Positions 18,212 through 26,928 of a stretch of DNA of 64,000 nucleotides are shown here, piece by piece (the first letter of the stretch is position 1; the number at the start of each line of letters is the position of its first letter). Under the pieces are notes generated by a model. It was not told where the DNA came from, searched no databases, and saw nothing but the letters and a program-made list of their open reading frames with translations. Origin of the DNA: UMGS1851 sp900555605. GTDB taxonomy: Bacteria > Bacillota > Clostridia > UBA1212 > UBA1255. A program made the position numbers and the translations under genes. Location of the stretch: positions 110,221 to 174,220 of the forward strand of contig CABROF010000001.1 of NCBI GenBank assembly GCA_902472555.1, in the 5' to 3' direction.

Positions 18212-18240
18212 TTGCATTCCGGCAGATCCTGTAGTATTAT
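18212..18240 (+). promoter_or_regulatory. sigma-A promoter of the oxidoreductase gene
   Basis: TTGCAT (18212-18217) and TATTAT (18235-18240) with a 17-base spacer, about 50 bases before the ATG. Confidence 0.65.
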
Positions 18241-18291
18241 GTGGCTGCAAAAATAATATCAAATTAATTAGAAGAAGGGATTTGAGGCATT

Positions 18292-19347
18292 ATGACATAT
18301 AAGCTTGCGATCGTTGGCTACGGCGGGATGGGCGCGTATCATCATACCAGAATTAAAGAAGCCGTACCGGAGATTGCGGTTGTCGGCGCATTTGATGTGC
18401 GGGAGGAACGACAGGAGGCCGCCAGAGCGCAGGGGCTTCATGCATATGACTCTTTTGAGGCACTTGTACAGGACCCTCAGATTGATATTGTCACCGTCGC
18501 GACGCCGAATAATTATCATAAGCAGCTGGTGATTGATTGTCTGCGCGGCGGCAAGCATGTTGTCTGTGAAAAACCGGTAGCCATGAATGCGGCAGAGCTC
18601 GAAGAAATGATGGCAGTTGCCAAAGAAACGGGCAAACTGTTCAGTATCCATCAAAACAGACGCTGGGACAAAGATTTTGTCATTATTAAAAACATTATTG
18701 ACAATAAGCTTCTCGGGGCGCCGTATATGATTGAAAGCCGTGTGCAGGGTTCAAAACGTGTCCTGTCAGGATGGCGGGGATATAAAATGAACGGCGGCGG
18801 CATGGTACTGGATTGGGGCGTTCATCTGCTGGATCAGATTATGTGGATGATCCATGCTCCCGTAACGGAAGTATATGCACAGTTATTCGCTACATATTCT
18901 ACAGAAGTAGATGACAACTGCAAATTGATTCTGCGTTTTGCGGATAAAACCTCTGCAATCATCGAGGTCGCAACAAACTGCTTTATTCCGCAGGCACGCT
19001 GGCATCTCACTTGCACCGACGGAACCGCAGTGATACACGATTGGTCCTGCAGCGGTACGATGATGAAGCTCTCGGATGAACGGGACCTCGGATGGACGGA
19101 TGAAATTGTCTATACAGAAGCCGGACCTACCAGAACCATGGCGCCGCGTCCTCGCGAAACCACCCAAGAGCTTCCATTGCCGGAGGTGGTCTCGGATTGG
19201 AGCGATTTCTATAAAAACATTGCTGCAGTAATCGAAGGAAAAGAAGCATTGATCGTGAAGCCGGAGGAAGCGCTGCGCGTGATGAAGGTAATTGATCTGT
19301 TATTCGAGTCCGACCGGCTGCACAAAAGCATTTCCTGTAATATATAG
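18292..19347 (+). CDS. Gfo/Idh/MocA-family NAD(P)-dependent oxidoreductase
   Basis: A 351-residue protein with an N-terminal Rossmann fold (LAIVGYGGMGAYHHTRI, residues 4-20), the CEKPVAMNAAELEEM motif with the catalytic lysine near 97, and a C-terminal alpha/beta domain with GGGMVLDWGVHLLDQIMWM containing the usual H/D residues. The family oxidises or reduces inositols, sugars and bile-pigment-type substrates. The actual substrate cannot be read. It stands alone with its own promoter and terminator. Confidence 0.88.
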   Translation: MTYKLAIVGYGGMGAYHHTRIKEAVPEIAVVGAFDVREERQEAARAQGLHAYDSFEALVQDPQIDIVTVATPNNYHKQLVIDCLRGGKHVVCEKPVAMNAAELEEMMAVAKETGKLFSIHQNRRWDKDFVIIKNIIDNKLLGAPYMIESRVQGSKRVLSGWRGYKMNGGGMVLDWGVHLLDQIMWMIHAPVTEVYAQLFATYSTEVDDNCKLILRFADKTSAIIEVATNCFIPQARWHLTCTDGTAVIHDWSCSGTMMKLSDERDLGWTDEIVYTEAGPTRTMAPRPRETTQELPLPEVVSDWSDFYKNIAAVIEGKEALIVKPEEALRVMKVIDLLFESDRLHKSISCNI

Positions 19348-19381
19348 GGACTCGATACCGTTTGATTTGCAGTTATTCGGC

Positions 19382-19446
19382 AAAAATAAAAGGGGGGCTT
19401 TCTCTGCCGCATCAGGTACGGCAAAAGAAAGCCCCCTTTTATTTTT
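19382..19446. terminator. strong bidirectional terminator
   Basis: Arms of about 20 bases around GGGGGGCTTTCT / AGAAAGCCCCC, flanked by AAAATAAAA and TTTTATTTTT, with a smaller inner stem CTGCCG/CGGCA. It can end both the oxidoreductase transcript and anything arriving from the minus strand. Confidence 0.85.
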
Positions 19447-19593
19447 CAGAATGATTATTCAAAGCAACGGTCCTTCATGGATACAAACCGGCGCTTCCCT
19501 GCCGGAGGGTATAAAAGCCGGTAAAATATTTGTCGCTGCATACAGGAATCAATTCTGATCAAGTTTTCTTGAATGTGCATTGATTGTGCACAT

Positions 19594-19989
19594 TTAATCG
19601 CTGTAAGCACATGCAAAGAATGCGATTAAAAAGCCCAGCAGTCCGTTAAAATAATACAGCAGCCCCCATAGCAGACCGAAAAATGAAAAAGACACAAACA
19701 GAAAATATGCACCTACATGAACCGCATAGCAGCATGCAGAAACCGCAAGAAAGTTTTTTGTAAAAAGATATCCAAAAAAGCATGATACAAATGCAGACAC
19801 CGGAAGAAACAGCATTTTATAATACATAATATGCAGCTCCGGATTGCTGATGATTGTATTGGCAAACAAATGAAATGTACAAACGGATAAAAGTTGAATA
19901 ATAAATACAAAAAAAAAGCTCCGGATCTGAAAACGTCTCCGTCCGGAGCATGATTTTCTTTTTACCAAATGGCCGTCAGCTCTGTTCAT
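19594..19989 (-). CDS. small polytopic membrane protein, unknown
   Basis: A 131-residue protein with a basic N terminus (KRKSCSGRRRFQIR) and about four hydrophobic helices (near 23-42, 57-75, 79-100 and 105-128), rich in Phe, Tyr and Cys. No family is recognised. No clear Shine-Dalgarno precedes the ATG, and the sepF terminator lies between it and the upstream operon, so expression would need its own promoter. The length and hydrophobic pattern favour a real gene, but support is modest. Confidence 0.5.
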   Translation of the reverse strand: MNRADGHLVKRKSCSGRRRFQIRSFFFVFIIQLLSVCTFHLFANTIISNPELHIMYYKMLFLPVSAFVSCFFGYLFTKNFLAVSACCYAVHVGAYFLFVSFSFFGLLWGLLYYFNGLLGFLIAFFACAYSD

Positions 19990-20008
19990 ATCTACTCACA
20001 ATTCATAT

Positions 20009-20040
20009 AAAAACAAAAACCCGGACAATCATTTGTCTGG
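20009..20040 (-). terminator. terminator of the sepF operon
   Basis: On the minus strand an 8-base stem CCAGACAA/TTGTCCGG with a TGA-containing loop, followed directly by GTTTTTGTTTTT. Confidence 0.8.
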
Positions 20041-20121
20041 ATCTACATCCGTCCGCAGGATGACCGGCTGCAGCAAAAGGCTTGCAGCACAGTCATTTTA
20101 TACGGATCATAAACAAGATAC

Positions 20122-20730
20122 TCAATTAAAAAGAGAATATGCCCGGTCGACATCTCCGTCTGCTTCTGCTTCTGCTTCGTTCAGTTCAGCAAAGACATCT
20201 ACATGACAGGGGGCAATAATATAGATCAAATCGGAAACCTTCTGTATATTTCCGTCCAGTGCATAGCAGCACCCGGATACAAAATCAAAGATACGTTTGC
20301 GATCGCCTGTATTTGTGACATATTCCAGATTTAATACAATTGTCATCTGTGCTCTCAGGTGCGAACAGATTGCCTGACAATTGTCAAATTCAGTTGGTTT
20401 GGACAACACAACACGCAAGCCCTGGCTATTCCCCATACCGACCATTTTATGACCCTCCTCTTTTTCTTTTGTATCCTGAAAAGATACAGCCGACCGATCA
20501 CTCGTGTTTCTTTGTGATGAGAAACCTCTGCTGCTTGTATTCAACCTGGAAGTAGAAGAAATATTTTTGTAACGGCTTTTTTCAGCTACTACGAAATCGT
20601 CATCGTCTAAAACCGCCTCTGCTGCGGAGTCCGTATCCTCTTCCTGAACATACGCCTCTTCCTCATCGTCATACTCCGCGACATCGTCAAACCCGATAAA
20701 CTGCCTGAACCGGCTCTTAAGATTCGTCAT
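20122..20730 (-). CDS. sepF: cell division protein SepF
   Basis: A 202-residue cytoplasmic protein that tethers FtsZ to the membrane and bundles it at the septum. A short N-terminal amphipathic segment (LKSRFRQFIGF) is followed by a long acidic linker (about 18-95) and the SepF domain (about 100-190: VVLSKPTEFDNCQAI, IVLNLEYVTNTGDRKRIFDFVSGCCYALDG). AGGAGG lies before the ATG. It is 62 bases after the YggS-family gene, the conserved division-cluster order. Confidence 0.95.
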   Translation of the reverse strand: MTNLKSRFRQFIGFDDVAEYDDEEEAYVQEEDTDSAAEAVLDDDDFVVAEKSRYKNISSTSRLNTSSRGFSSQRNTSDRSAVSFQDTKEKEEGHKMVGMGNSQGLRVVLSKPTEFDNCQAICSHLRAQMTIVLNLEYVTNTGDRKRIFDFVSGCCYALDGNIQKVSDLIYIIAPCHVDVFAELNEAEAEADGDVDRAYSLFN

Positions 20731-20792
20731 TTTGTTGCCTCCTCATCCTTTGTGCATGTAAAAATCCTTTGTAAGTCATTAAACAAGAACGT

Positions 20793-21488
20793 TTAATGAA
20801 AAATCCCTGTCCCGACACGGATGAGCGTGGCGCCTTCCTCAATTGCCGTTTCAAAATCGCCGCTCATACCCATGGAGAGACAAGACATATTTATATTATG
20901 CATGCTTTCCCTTTGCATGTCAATAGATATTTTCCGTAATCCGCCAAAAATTTTTCTAAGTTCCTTCTCTTCCGCACCCAATGGCGCCATGGTCATTAAC
21001 CCATCAATTACAATGTGGTCCAACTTCAAAAACGCTTCCACAAAAGGCTCTAATTCATCAGGATGCAGACCGTGCTTGCTTTCCTCCCCCGAGATGTTCA
21101 TTTGCAGCAGACAATGTGCGGTCAAGCCGCGCGCAGCGGCACATCTGCTGATTTCGCCGGCAAGATGCAGACTGTCCAGGGAATGAATCAGATCAACCTT
21201 ATCAAGGATATACTTCACTTTATTCGTCTGTAAATGGCCGATTAAATGCCAGCGGACACAATCAGCGTGTTCTGCTGCGGCAGGAAGTGTCTCGATCTTA
21301 TCCAGAAGAGACTGGACTCTGTTTTCACCAAACACATACTGCCCGGCCGACATTGCTACCGCAACTTCTGCGGATGTAACCATTTTGCTGACAGCAACCA
21401 GCGTAATCTCCTCCGGTTTCCGGCCGACACGTTCTGCGGCACGTGCGGCACGGCTGCGGATCTCATTCAGATTTTCTTCTATATGCAT
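20793..21488 (-). CDS. YggS-family PLP homeostasis protein
   Basis: About 231 residues from ATG at 21488 (GGAG upstream); a longer reading to 21560 is not supported. A single-domain alanine-racemase-like barrel has the PLP lysine in LVAVSKMV (about 36), VFGENRVQSLLDKIE, WHLIGHLQTNKVKY and the C-terminal CLSMGMSGDFETAIEEGATLIRVGTGIF. It buffers pyridoxal phosphate rather than catalysing a fixed reaction. It sits between the HlyD-like gene and sepF. Confidence 0.95.
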   Translation of the reverse strand: MHIEENLNEIRSRAARAAERVGRKPEEITLVAVSKMVTSAEVAVAMSAGQYVFGENRVQSLLDKIETLPAAAEHADCVRWHLIGHLQTNKVKYILDKVDLIHSLDSLHLAGEISRCAAARGLTAHCLLQMNISGEESKHGLHPDELEPFVEAFLKLDHIVIDGLMTMAPLGAEEKELRKIFGGLRKISIDMQRESMHNINMSCLSMGMSGDFETAIEEGATLIRVGTGIFH

Positions 21489-21587
21489 CAAAAATGCTCC
21501 ATCCTTTCCGCCATTTCGGCAATTGGCTATCGGGCAGCGGCTCGCGGCTCTGCGGCACATCTCGGAACGCCGCTGTGTCCCGTGATA

Positions 21588-23336
21588 TCATCGATGAAAT
21601 ACCTGCCCTTCTTTGACACGCTCATGCTCCACAATATAAATATCATTGACTCTGAGTGCAGCAGTACCATCTTCCGGCTCAAAATAAGACTGGCTTGTAA
21701 CAATTGCATATTTATCGTTTTGAATCAAGATATTCACATATATATATTCAATATAGCTTCCGCGGACAAGTGCAAGCGCGGCAGTAACGCCAGCTGCATC
21801 CCAATCAAATAAAGCGCGCAAAGGTACTTTAATTCCTTCCTGGAAGTCGACGACTACCTCTCCCTCCATTTCGCGTTGGGAAATACTGCCGGATAAACCT
21901 GAGGTACATTTTAAAAGAAGGGTATGGTCTCCATTTGCTTCAATCACAGAGATAATCGTTCCCTCCGCGGAAAAACTTCTGTCATTTGATTTTACAGTTA
22001 CCGTTTTGTCCCTTGAAAGTGCATATTGCGTCGGATTTTCAACATCCACCGCAATATAATATACAACATCCGGCGTAATACGCGCCACCGCACTTTCAGC
22101 AGTTACCTGGGTTTTCGGACTGTAGGAAAGTGCGGGGGTAAGCGACCAGATATCTGCAGCCCCGGCAAAAGCAGGCTTTTCTCCATTAAAAAGCGCGTTG
22201 CAATAAGCATCTGCCTTTTTCGCCAGATCTGTCGTCGCCGCCTCATTTCCATCCGTATAAAAAGAAATAACGCCTGAAGTCCGCGCAATAATTTCATGCA
22301 TAGCGCCGGACAGCTGTGCCAGCAGTCCTTCCCGCTCCTTCTGAAGCGATTTGATATATACATCTGAGGTCTCTAAATGAGATACGATTTCATTCCGCAT
22401 ATCGAACAAAGCCTTCAATTCACTGACAATTGTGCCGTAACCGCTGAGACTGCCTGCGGCGGCAAGCTGCGCCAGCTCTTTTTGGCAGGCTGCAATGCTG
22501 TTATCAATGGCGCTGAGATCGCCTTCCTCTCCAACGGAAACAAAACCATCGGACTGCCGGGCCGCGGCAATCTTGCTTTCTACTTTTTTCAGATCCTGCA
22601 GCAGGCTTTCATATTCCGGCTGGACAATATAGCCAATGACCATACCAACGGATACGCGTTCACCCTCATTTACATTCGGCACCATTTTCCCGGCAGCGCC
22701 TGCCGTAACAGTTTCTTCATTCCGCAGGAAGCGCATATTCCCCCGAAAACCGTTTTCAATGATTCCATTCGTAATATATCCGGTTTGAATTTTATTATCA
22801 AACTTTCCCTTTACTAAGGTTACCACCAGCAGAGCCGTTAAAAGAACGAAAAAAATACTTACCCGGAGAGCAGCGCCGAGTTTTCCCTTTTTCTTTTCGC
22901 CGCGCTGCCGGATGCGTTTGGCATATGCCCGCGTATGCTCTGACTCTTCCTTCCGGGAATTTGAATTTTCTTTTCGAAGAGGCTCTGCAGGCTTTTTTTG
23001 CTTTGTTTTTTCAACGCCAAGGATCTTTTTTCTGCTTTTGCCGGCATGGGACTTCTGCGCACGCTTCTCTTTTCCAAACAGGTCGTCATGCGCCGAAACC
23101 TGAAGCTCCACATCGCTTCCCGGACCGCTTTCCTCCTCAGAAGCAACAGGAGCAGGAGACGCAGCACGGTTTGAAGCAGAAGAGGCATTTTGCCGGTATT
23201 TTGATTCTGACGGATGGCTTTCGGCAGCTTCCCCGCTCCCGAGACGCACCAGTCTGAACCGTGACGCATCCACATCTGAAAGGCCTGTTGACTGTACTTT
23301 TTTTATCTTTCCCTTATTTTTCTCATTCTCAGACAT
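21588..23336 (-). CDS. HlyD-like membrane-fusion family protein of the sepF cluster
   Basis: About 582 residues. A long basic, low-complexity cytoplasmic region (1-155) is rich in Lys, Ser and Glu. One membrane helix lies near 160-180 (FFVLLTALLVVTLV), followed by an extracytoplasmic part with a lipoyl/barrel-sandwich-like start (TAGAAGKMVPNVNEGERVSVGMVIGYIV), a coiled-coil hairpin (about 240-330) and a beta-rich end. This is the layout of HlyD adaptors without an exporter nearby. ATG at 23336 overlaps the preceding gene by 8 bases and has AAGGG upstream. Such genes recur beside sepF in Clostridia, so a role in septal envelope assembly is plausible (inference). Confidence 0.8.
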   Translation of the reverse strand: MSENEKNKGKIKKVQSTGLSDVDASRFRLVRLGSGEAAESHPSESKYRQNASSASNRAASPAPVASEEESGPGSDVELQVSAHDDLFGKEKRAQKSHAGKSRKKILGVEKTKQKKPAEPLRKENSNSRKEESEHTRAYAKRIRQRGEKKKGKLGAALRVSIFFVLLTALLVVTLVKGKFDNKIQTGYITNGIIENGFRGNMRFLRNEETVTAGAAGKMVPNVNEGERVSVGMVIGYIVQPEYESLLQDLKKVESKIAAARQSDGFVSVGEEGDLSAIDNSIAACQKELAQLAAAGSLSGYGTIVSELKALFDMRNEIVSHLETSDVYIKSLQKEREGLLAQLSGAMHEIIARTSGVISFYTDGNEAATTDLAKKADAYCNALFNGEKPAFAGAADIWSLTPALSYSPKTQVTAESAVARITPDVVYYIAVDVENPTQYALSRDKTVTVKSNDRSFSAEGTIISVIEANGDHTLLLKCTSGLSGSISQREMEGEVVVDFQEGIKVPLRALFDWDAAGVTAALALVRGSYIEYIYVNILIQNDKYAIVTSQSYFEPEDGTAALRVNDIYIVEHERVKEGQVFHR

Positions 23337-24645
23337 CAGAAACACCCTTCAGCCGCTGCGCCGCCAGCATAACAGCTAATTTCACATTGGAAAAAATCAG
23401 TCCGCCCTGCATATATGCGGTATACGGAGGGATCATAGGTCCATCCGCGCTCAATTCAATAGAAGCTCCCTGTACAAACGCACCTGCCGCCATAATCACA
23501 GGCGCCTCATATCCGGGCATATCCCATGGTTCCGGTACAACAAATGCATCTACAGGCGCCGCTGCCTGCACCGCCTGACAGAATTGCTTTAAACGCAGCG
23601 GATCATGAAACTGAATCGCCTGTATAATATCACCGCGCGGTTCGGTACTGGACGGCGACGTCTGAAAGCCCATCTTTTCAAAAAACCTGGCTGCAAACAC
23701 CGCACCTTTCAGACTTTCCGCCACAACATGAGGTGCAAAATAAAAGCCTTGTATCATACTGCGGTTGCTATTCAGGGAAGCGCCCACATGCTTTCCGAGA
23801 CCAGGAGCGGTCAGGCGCTGTGCACATACCTCCACAAGTTCCTGTTTTCCTGCAATATAACCGCCGCTGAGGGCCAATCCGCCTCCGGGATTTTTAATCA
23901 ATGAGCCGGCAATCAGGTCCGCCCCTACTTGTGTTGGCTCCATCTGTTCTACAAATTCACCGTAGCAGTTATCTACCATCACAATGATTTCAGGATTGAT
24001 CTGCTTTACAATTTTGATAATCCGCTGCAGCACCGGGATCGTAAGTGCTTTTCGAAAGCTGTATCCGCGGGAGCGCTGAAGCATAACCATTTTGGTCCGG
24101 GCGGTAACAGTCTCCCGGATCGCCTCATAATCCGGTTCATAACAATCCCCGCCCGGTTCGTCGCCAGTGTATTTCAAATCTATCTGCCGGTAGCGGATGC
24201 CGAAATCTTTTAAAGAACCGCTGCTAAGCGCTCCCCTTTTCTTTTCACGGATTCCGATTACCTCTTCCAGCGTATCGTACGGCTTTCCGGTAACCGCAAT
24301 CAATTCATCTCCCGGCCGCAGAATTCCATACAAGCAGACTGCCAGCGCCTGTGTGCCGGAAATAATCTGACTGCGCACCATTGCGTCTTCCGTACCGAAC
24401 GTTTCCGCATAAACCGCGTCCAATGCATCACGGCCCGCATCGTCGTAGCCGTATCCGCTGGTTCCGGCAAAATGCCGCTCCGCAATTCCCTGATTTTGTA
24501 GTGCCTTAAGCACCTTCATCTGATTATAATCCCGGATCCCATCGATCTCCGCAAATTGGACTGTAAGCTCCGACTCAGCAGCCACGGCGGCTTCATATAT
24601 ACTCCGACTGATTCCGTATTCCTGTTCCAAAAAATTCCGCAGCAT
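23329..24645 (-). CDS. methionine gamma-lyase-family PLP enzyme (aluminium resistance family)
   Basis: A 438-residue fold-type I PLP protein of the Met_gamma_lyase (YnbB) family. The PLP lysine is in DLIAGSLIKNPGGGLALSGGYIAG (about 250); SGTQALAVCLYGILRPGDELIAVTG is at about 95, and VDNCYGEFVE holds the aspartate that contacts PLP. Members are annotated for carbon-sulfur lyase activity or aluminium resistance, but the physiological role is not settled. AAGGAG precedes the ATG and the gene has its own promoter. It is first in a four-gene operon with the HlyD-like, YggS-family and sepF genes. Confidence 0.87.
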   Translation of the reverse strand: MLRNFLEQEYGISRSIYEAAVAAESELTVQFAEIDGIRDYNQMKVLKALQNQGIAERHFAGTSGYGYDDAGRDALDAVYAETFGTEDAMVRSQIISGTQALAVCLYGILRPGDELIAVTGKPYDTLEEVIGIREKKRGALSSGSLKDFGIRYRQIDLKYTGDEPGGDCYEPDYEAIRETVTARTKMVMLQRSRGYSFRKALTIPVLQRIIKIVKQINPEIIVMVDNCYGEFVEQMEPTQVGADLIAGSLIKNPGGGLALSGGYIAGKQELVEVCAQRLTAPGLGKHVGASLNSNRSMIQGFYFAPHVVAESLKGAVFAARFFEKMGFQTSPSSTEPRGDIIQAIQFHDPLRLKQFCQAVQAAAPVDAFVVPEPWDMPGYEAPVIMAAGAFVQGASIELSADGPMIPPYTAYMQGGLIFSNVKLAVMLAAQRLKGVSDV

Positions 24646-24689
24646 GTCCGACTCCTTTTCTTTCGTAAAATAGTGCTATATTCTTGTCT

Positions 24690-24718
24690 ATTATACACCC
24701 GCTCGGTAGGTGATTCAA
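24690..24718 (-). promoter_or_regulatory. sigma-A promoter of the lyase-HlyD-YggS-sepF operon
   Basis: On the minus strand TTGAAT (24718-24713) and TATAAT (24695-24690) with a 17-base spacer, about 45 bases before the first ATG. Confidence 0.8.
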
Positions 24719-24737
24719 GTATGGCCGCCGTCCCGTG

Positions 24738-25604
24738 TTACGGCGATTCATACAGAAACGTCTGAAAGAGCTCCGCATTACAAGATACATTGCCTATAAC
24801 CGGAAGCTGTATATCATACCGTTCGTATATACGTAAAAAGACCGGCCTCCATTCGGAATCAATCGTCAGAATCAGCTTGACGGAATAGAATACAGGATCC
24901 TCCGACGCACCGCTTACAGACCGGACCTGCCGCTTATAGAACACCGTCCCGCGCTGCGGCTCTAATTCATACTGATAAGTGAACAGTTCCTGTCCCGGCA
25001 CAGCATCTGCCGTGCCTTCCAGAGAGGACGCAGCAGCAGGCGCGGCAGAGAGAATTGTTTCCCGGTTCAGCACATAATTCGTCAGATTGCGCGGAGAGAG
25101 CCCGTAAGCTTCCTCATACATGCTGTCTGTAAGCATGTCGGGCGTTTCGGTCCATACGGCGCCGTTCTCGTCAACGGAAAGCGCACGGTAACGCCGAATT
25201 TCATTTTCCCGAAACACAATCCGCTCTCCAACCTTTTTCAGCAGACTGACACTGACTGCCTCTGTTGTCATTTCATGCTCCTGAATGACGCGGACATTTC
25301 GTACGCTCTGCTGATAATTGATAAAGAATACGTCGGCGGAAACCGTACCGGCGGTCTCGCTGCGCAGGGACGGAATCAAACGGAAAACATGCATTGCAAT
25401 AAAAAGATTTTCTTCAGGCGTAAACTGTGCCGGGGTTCCGTCCGCGGGCTTCGGAAGAAGCTCTGAGGAAAAATTTGCCGCAAACGGCGGAGCGCCGTTT
25501 AGATTCGGAATCCCGGCAGTATTTTGATGAAAAGAAAGCATAACGGCAGACAGTAAAAGGATAAACGCAGCGCAGCCGGTTATCAGTCTTGTGGGAATTT
25601 TCAT
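24738..25604 (-). CDS. secreted or membrane-anchored protein, unknown
   Basis: A 288-residue protein with an N-terminal signal anchor (about 5-26, no clear lipobox) and an extracytoplasmic domain. There is no motif I can assign; the middle has charged segments (VRVIQEHEMTTEAV, VFRENEIRRYRAL) and the end is beta-rich with several Tyr. Its ATG shares one base with the apgM stop (TAATG), so it is translationally coupled to apgM. Confidence 0.7.
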   Translation of the reverse strand: MKIPTRLITGCAAFILLLSAVMLSFHQNTAGIPNLNGAPPFAANFSSELLPKPADGTPAQFTPEENLFIAMHVFRLIPSLRSETAGTVSADVFFINYQQSVRNVRVIQEHEMTTEAVSVSLLKKVGERIVFRENEIRRYRALSVDENGAVWTETPDMLTDSMYEEAYGLSPRNLTNYVLNRETILSAAPAAASSLEGTADAVPGQELFTYQYELEPQRGTVFYKRQVRSVSGASEDPVFYSVKLILTIDSEWRPVFLRIYERYDIQLPVIGNVSCNAELFQTFLYESP

Positions 25605-26857
25605 TATTTTGCAGCAGTTCTGCCGCTGATTTCCCCGCCGATAAAGTATCCCATCAGCAGGTGGCCCGTGGGTCTGTATATACCGGAGGCAGCCCCGGAC
25701 TTTTCATGGTACCGCAGACCAGTCCTGGCCGTCATATTTTTGGCCTTACGGCTGTCATAGATCATATACGGCACCGCATCATGCGTATGGGTCCGCAGCG
25801 ACAGCGGCGTTGGATGATCCGGCAGCACCAGAATCCGGAAATCATCCGCCATTTTTTCAAGGGCACGGAATACCGGCTGTAGAATCTTTTCATCAATCAG
25901 TTCAATCGCCCGTACTTTATTTTGAATTTCGCAGCGATGGCCGCATTCATCAGGCGCTTCTACATGCAGATACACAAATTCGCCGCCGGACCGGAAATAG
26001 TTGATCGCCGCATCTGCCTTTCCGGTAAAATTTGTGTGAATATTGCCGGTCGCATTTTCGACATTTAAAATGTCCATTCCGGCGCAGAGACCGAGACCTT
26101 TTATTAAATCCACCGCAGACACTACGGCCCCCCGCACATGATATTGCTCAAAAAAATTCGCCAGGCCGGGCCGCCTTCCCATTCCCCAAAGCCAGATCGA
26201 ATCAGCCGTATGCAGCCCCTTTGCCTTTCGCGCCGCATTGATGGGATGATCCTTCAGCAGGCGGCGGCTTTGTAGCATCAGATCCAGTAATACTTTGCCG
26301 TCCTTTCCTTCAGGTAAATATTCCCCTACCCGCCGTGTCAGGATATCATGCGGAGGCGTACAGCGGATATCCGGATCTCCCGGAAGTTTCATAATCACAC
26401 AATGGCGGTAGCTGATGCCGGGATAAAATAAAATCCGGTCTGTATGCAGCCGCTCGTTGAGATAACGGATCAGGATTTCGGATTCTGCCGTCGTAATCTC
26501 GTCGGCACTATAGTCCTCCATGATACAATCCTCATATAAGGGACCGCCGGAGAGCGTCACAAGATTGCAGCGAAGCGCTAAATCCGTCTCCTGCATTTCA
26601 ATTCCCATACTTACCGCTTCCAACGGCGAACGTCCCGTATAATAGATATCCGGATTATAGCCTAATACCGACATATTGGCAATATCGCTTCCCGGAGGAT
26701 TTAAATGATCCGGCACGGTTTTCACCAGACCGATTTCACTGTACGGCGCCAGACGGTCCAGCCCCGGGGTAACAGCCTTTTCCAAAGGCGTTACGCCTCC
26801 AAGCTCCGGAATCGGATAGTCTGCCATGCCATCGCCTAATAAAACGAAATATTTCAT
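25604..26857 (-). CDS. apgM: 2,3-bisphosphoglycerate-independent phosphoglycerate mutase, archaeal type
   Basis: About 417 residues of the alkaline-phosphatase superfamily, interconverting 3- and 2-phosphoglycerate in glycolysis using two metal ions. The start has LLGDGMADYPIPELGG (metal-binding Asp). The nucleophilic Ser is in PPGSDIANMSVLGYNP (about 60-75). Metal ligands occur in VEAPDECGHRCE and VLPDHPTPLSLRTHTHDAVP. ATG at 26857 has AGGTG upstream; the GTG at 26866 is less likely. This form is the usual anaerobic-Clostridia enzyme. Confidence 0.93.
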   Translation of the reverse strand: MKYFVLLGDGMADYPIPELGGVTPLEKAVTPGLDRLAPYSEIGLVKTVPDHLNPPGSDIANMSVLGYNPDIYYTGRSPLEAVSMGIEMQETDLALRCNLVTLSGGPLYEDCIMEDYSADEITTAESEILIRYLNERLHTDRILFYPGISYRHCVIMKLPGDPDIRCTPPHDILTRRVGEYLPEGKDGKVLLDLMLQSRRLLKDHPINAARKAKGLHTADSIWLWGMGRRPGLANFFEQYHVRGAVVSAVDLIKGLGLCAGMDILNVENATGNIHTNFTGKADAAINYFRSGGEFVYLHVEAPDECGHRCEIQNKVRAIELIDEKILQPVFRALEKMADDFRILVLPDHPTPLSLRTHTHDAVPYMIYDSRKAKNMTARTGLRYHEKSGAASGIYRPTGHLLMGYFIGGEISGRTAAK

Positions 26858-26899
26858 GCAAAGCACCTGCGCATTCTGTCAAATTCAATTTCAGATTCT

Positions 26900-26928
26900 A
26901 TTATACATCACAGCCATATTCACTGCAA
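26900..26928 (-). promoter_or_regulatory. sigma-A promoter of apgM inside the upstream gene
   Basis: On the minus strand TTGCAG (26928-26923) and TATAAT (26905-26900) with a 17-base spacer. The -10 box overlaps the stop codon of the methyltransferase gene, so apgM can be expressed independently. Confidence 0.7.
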
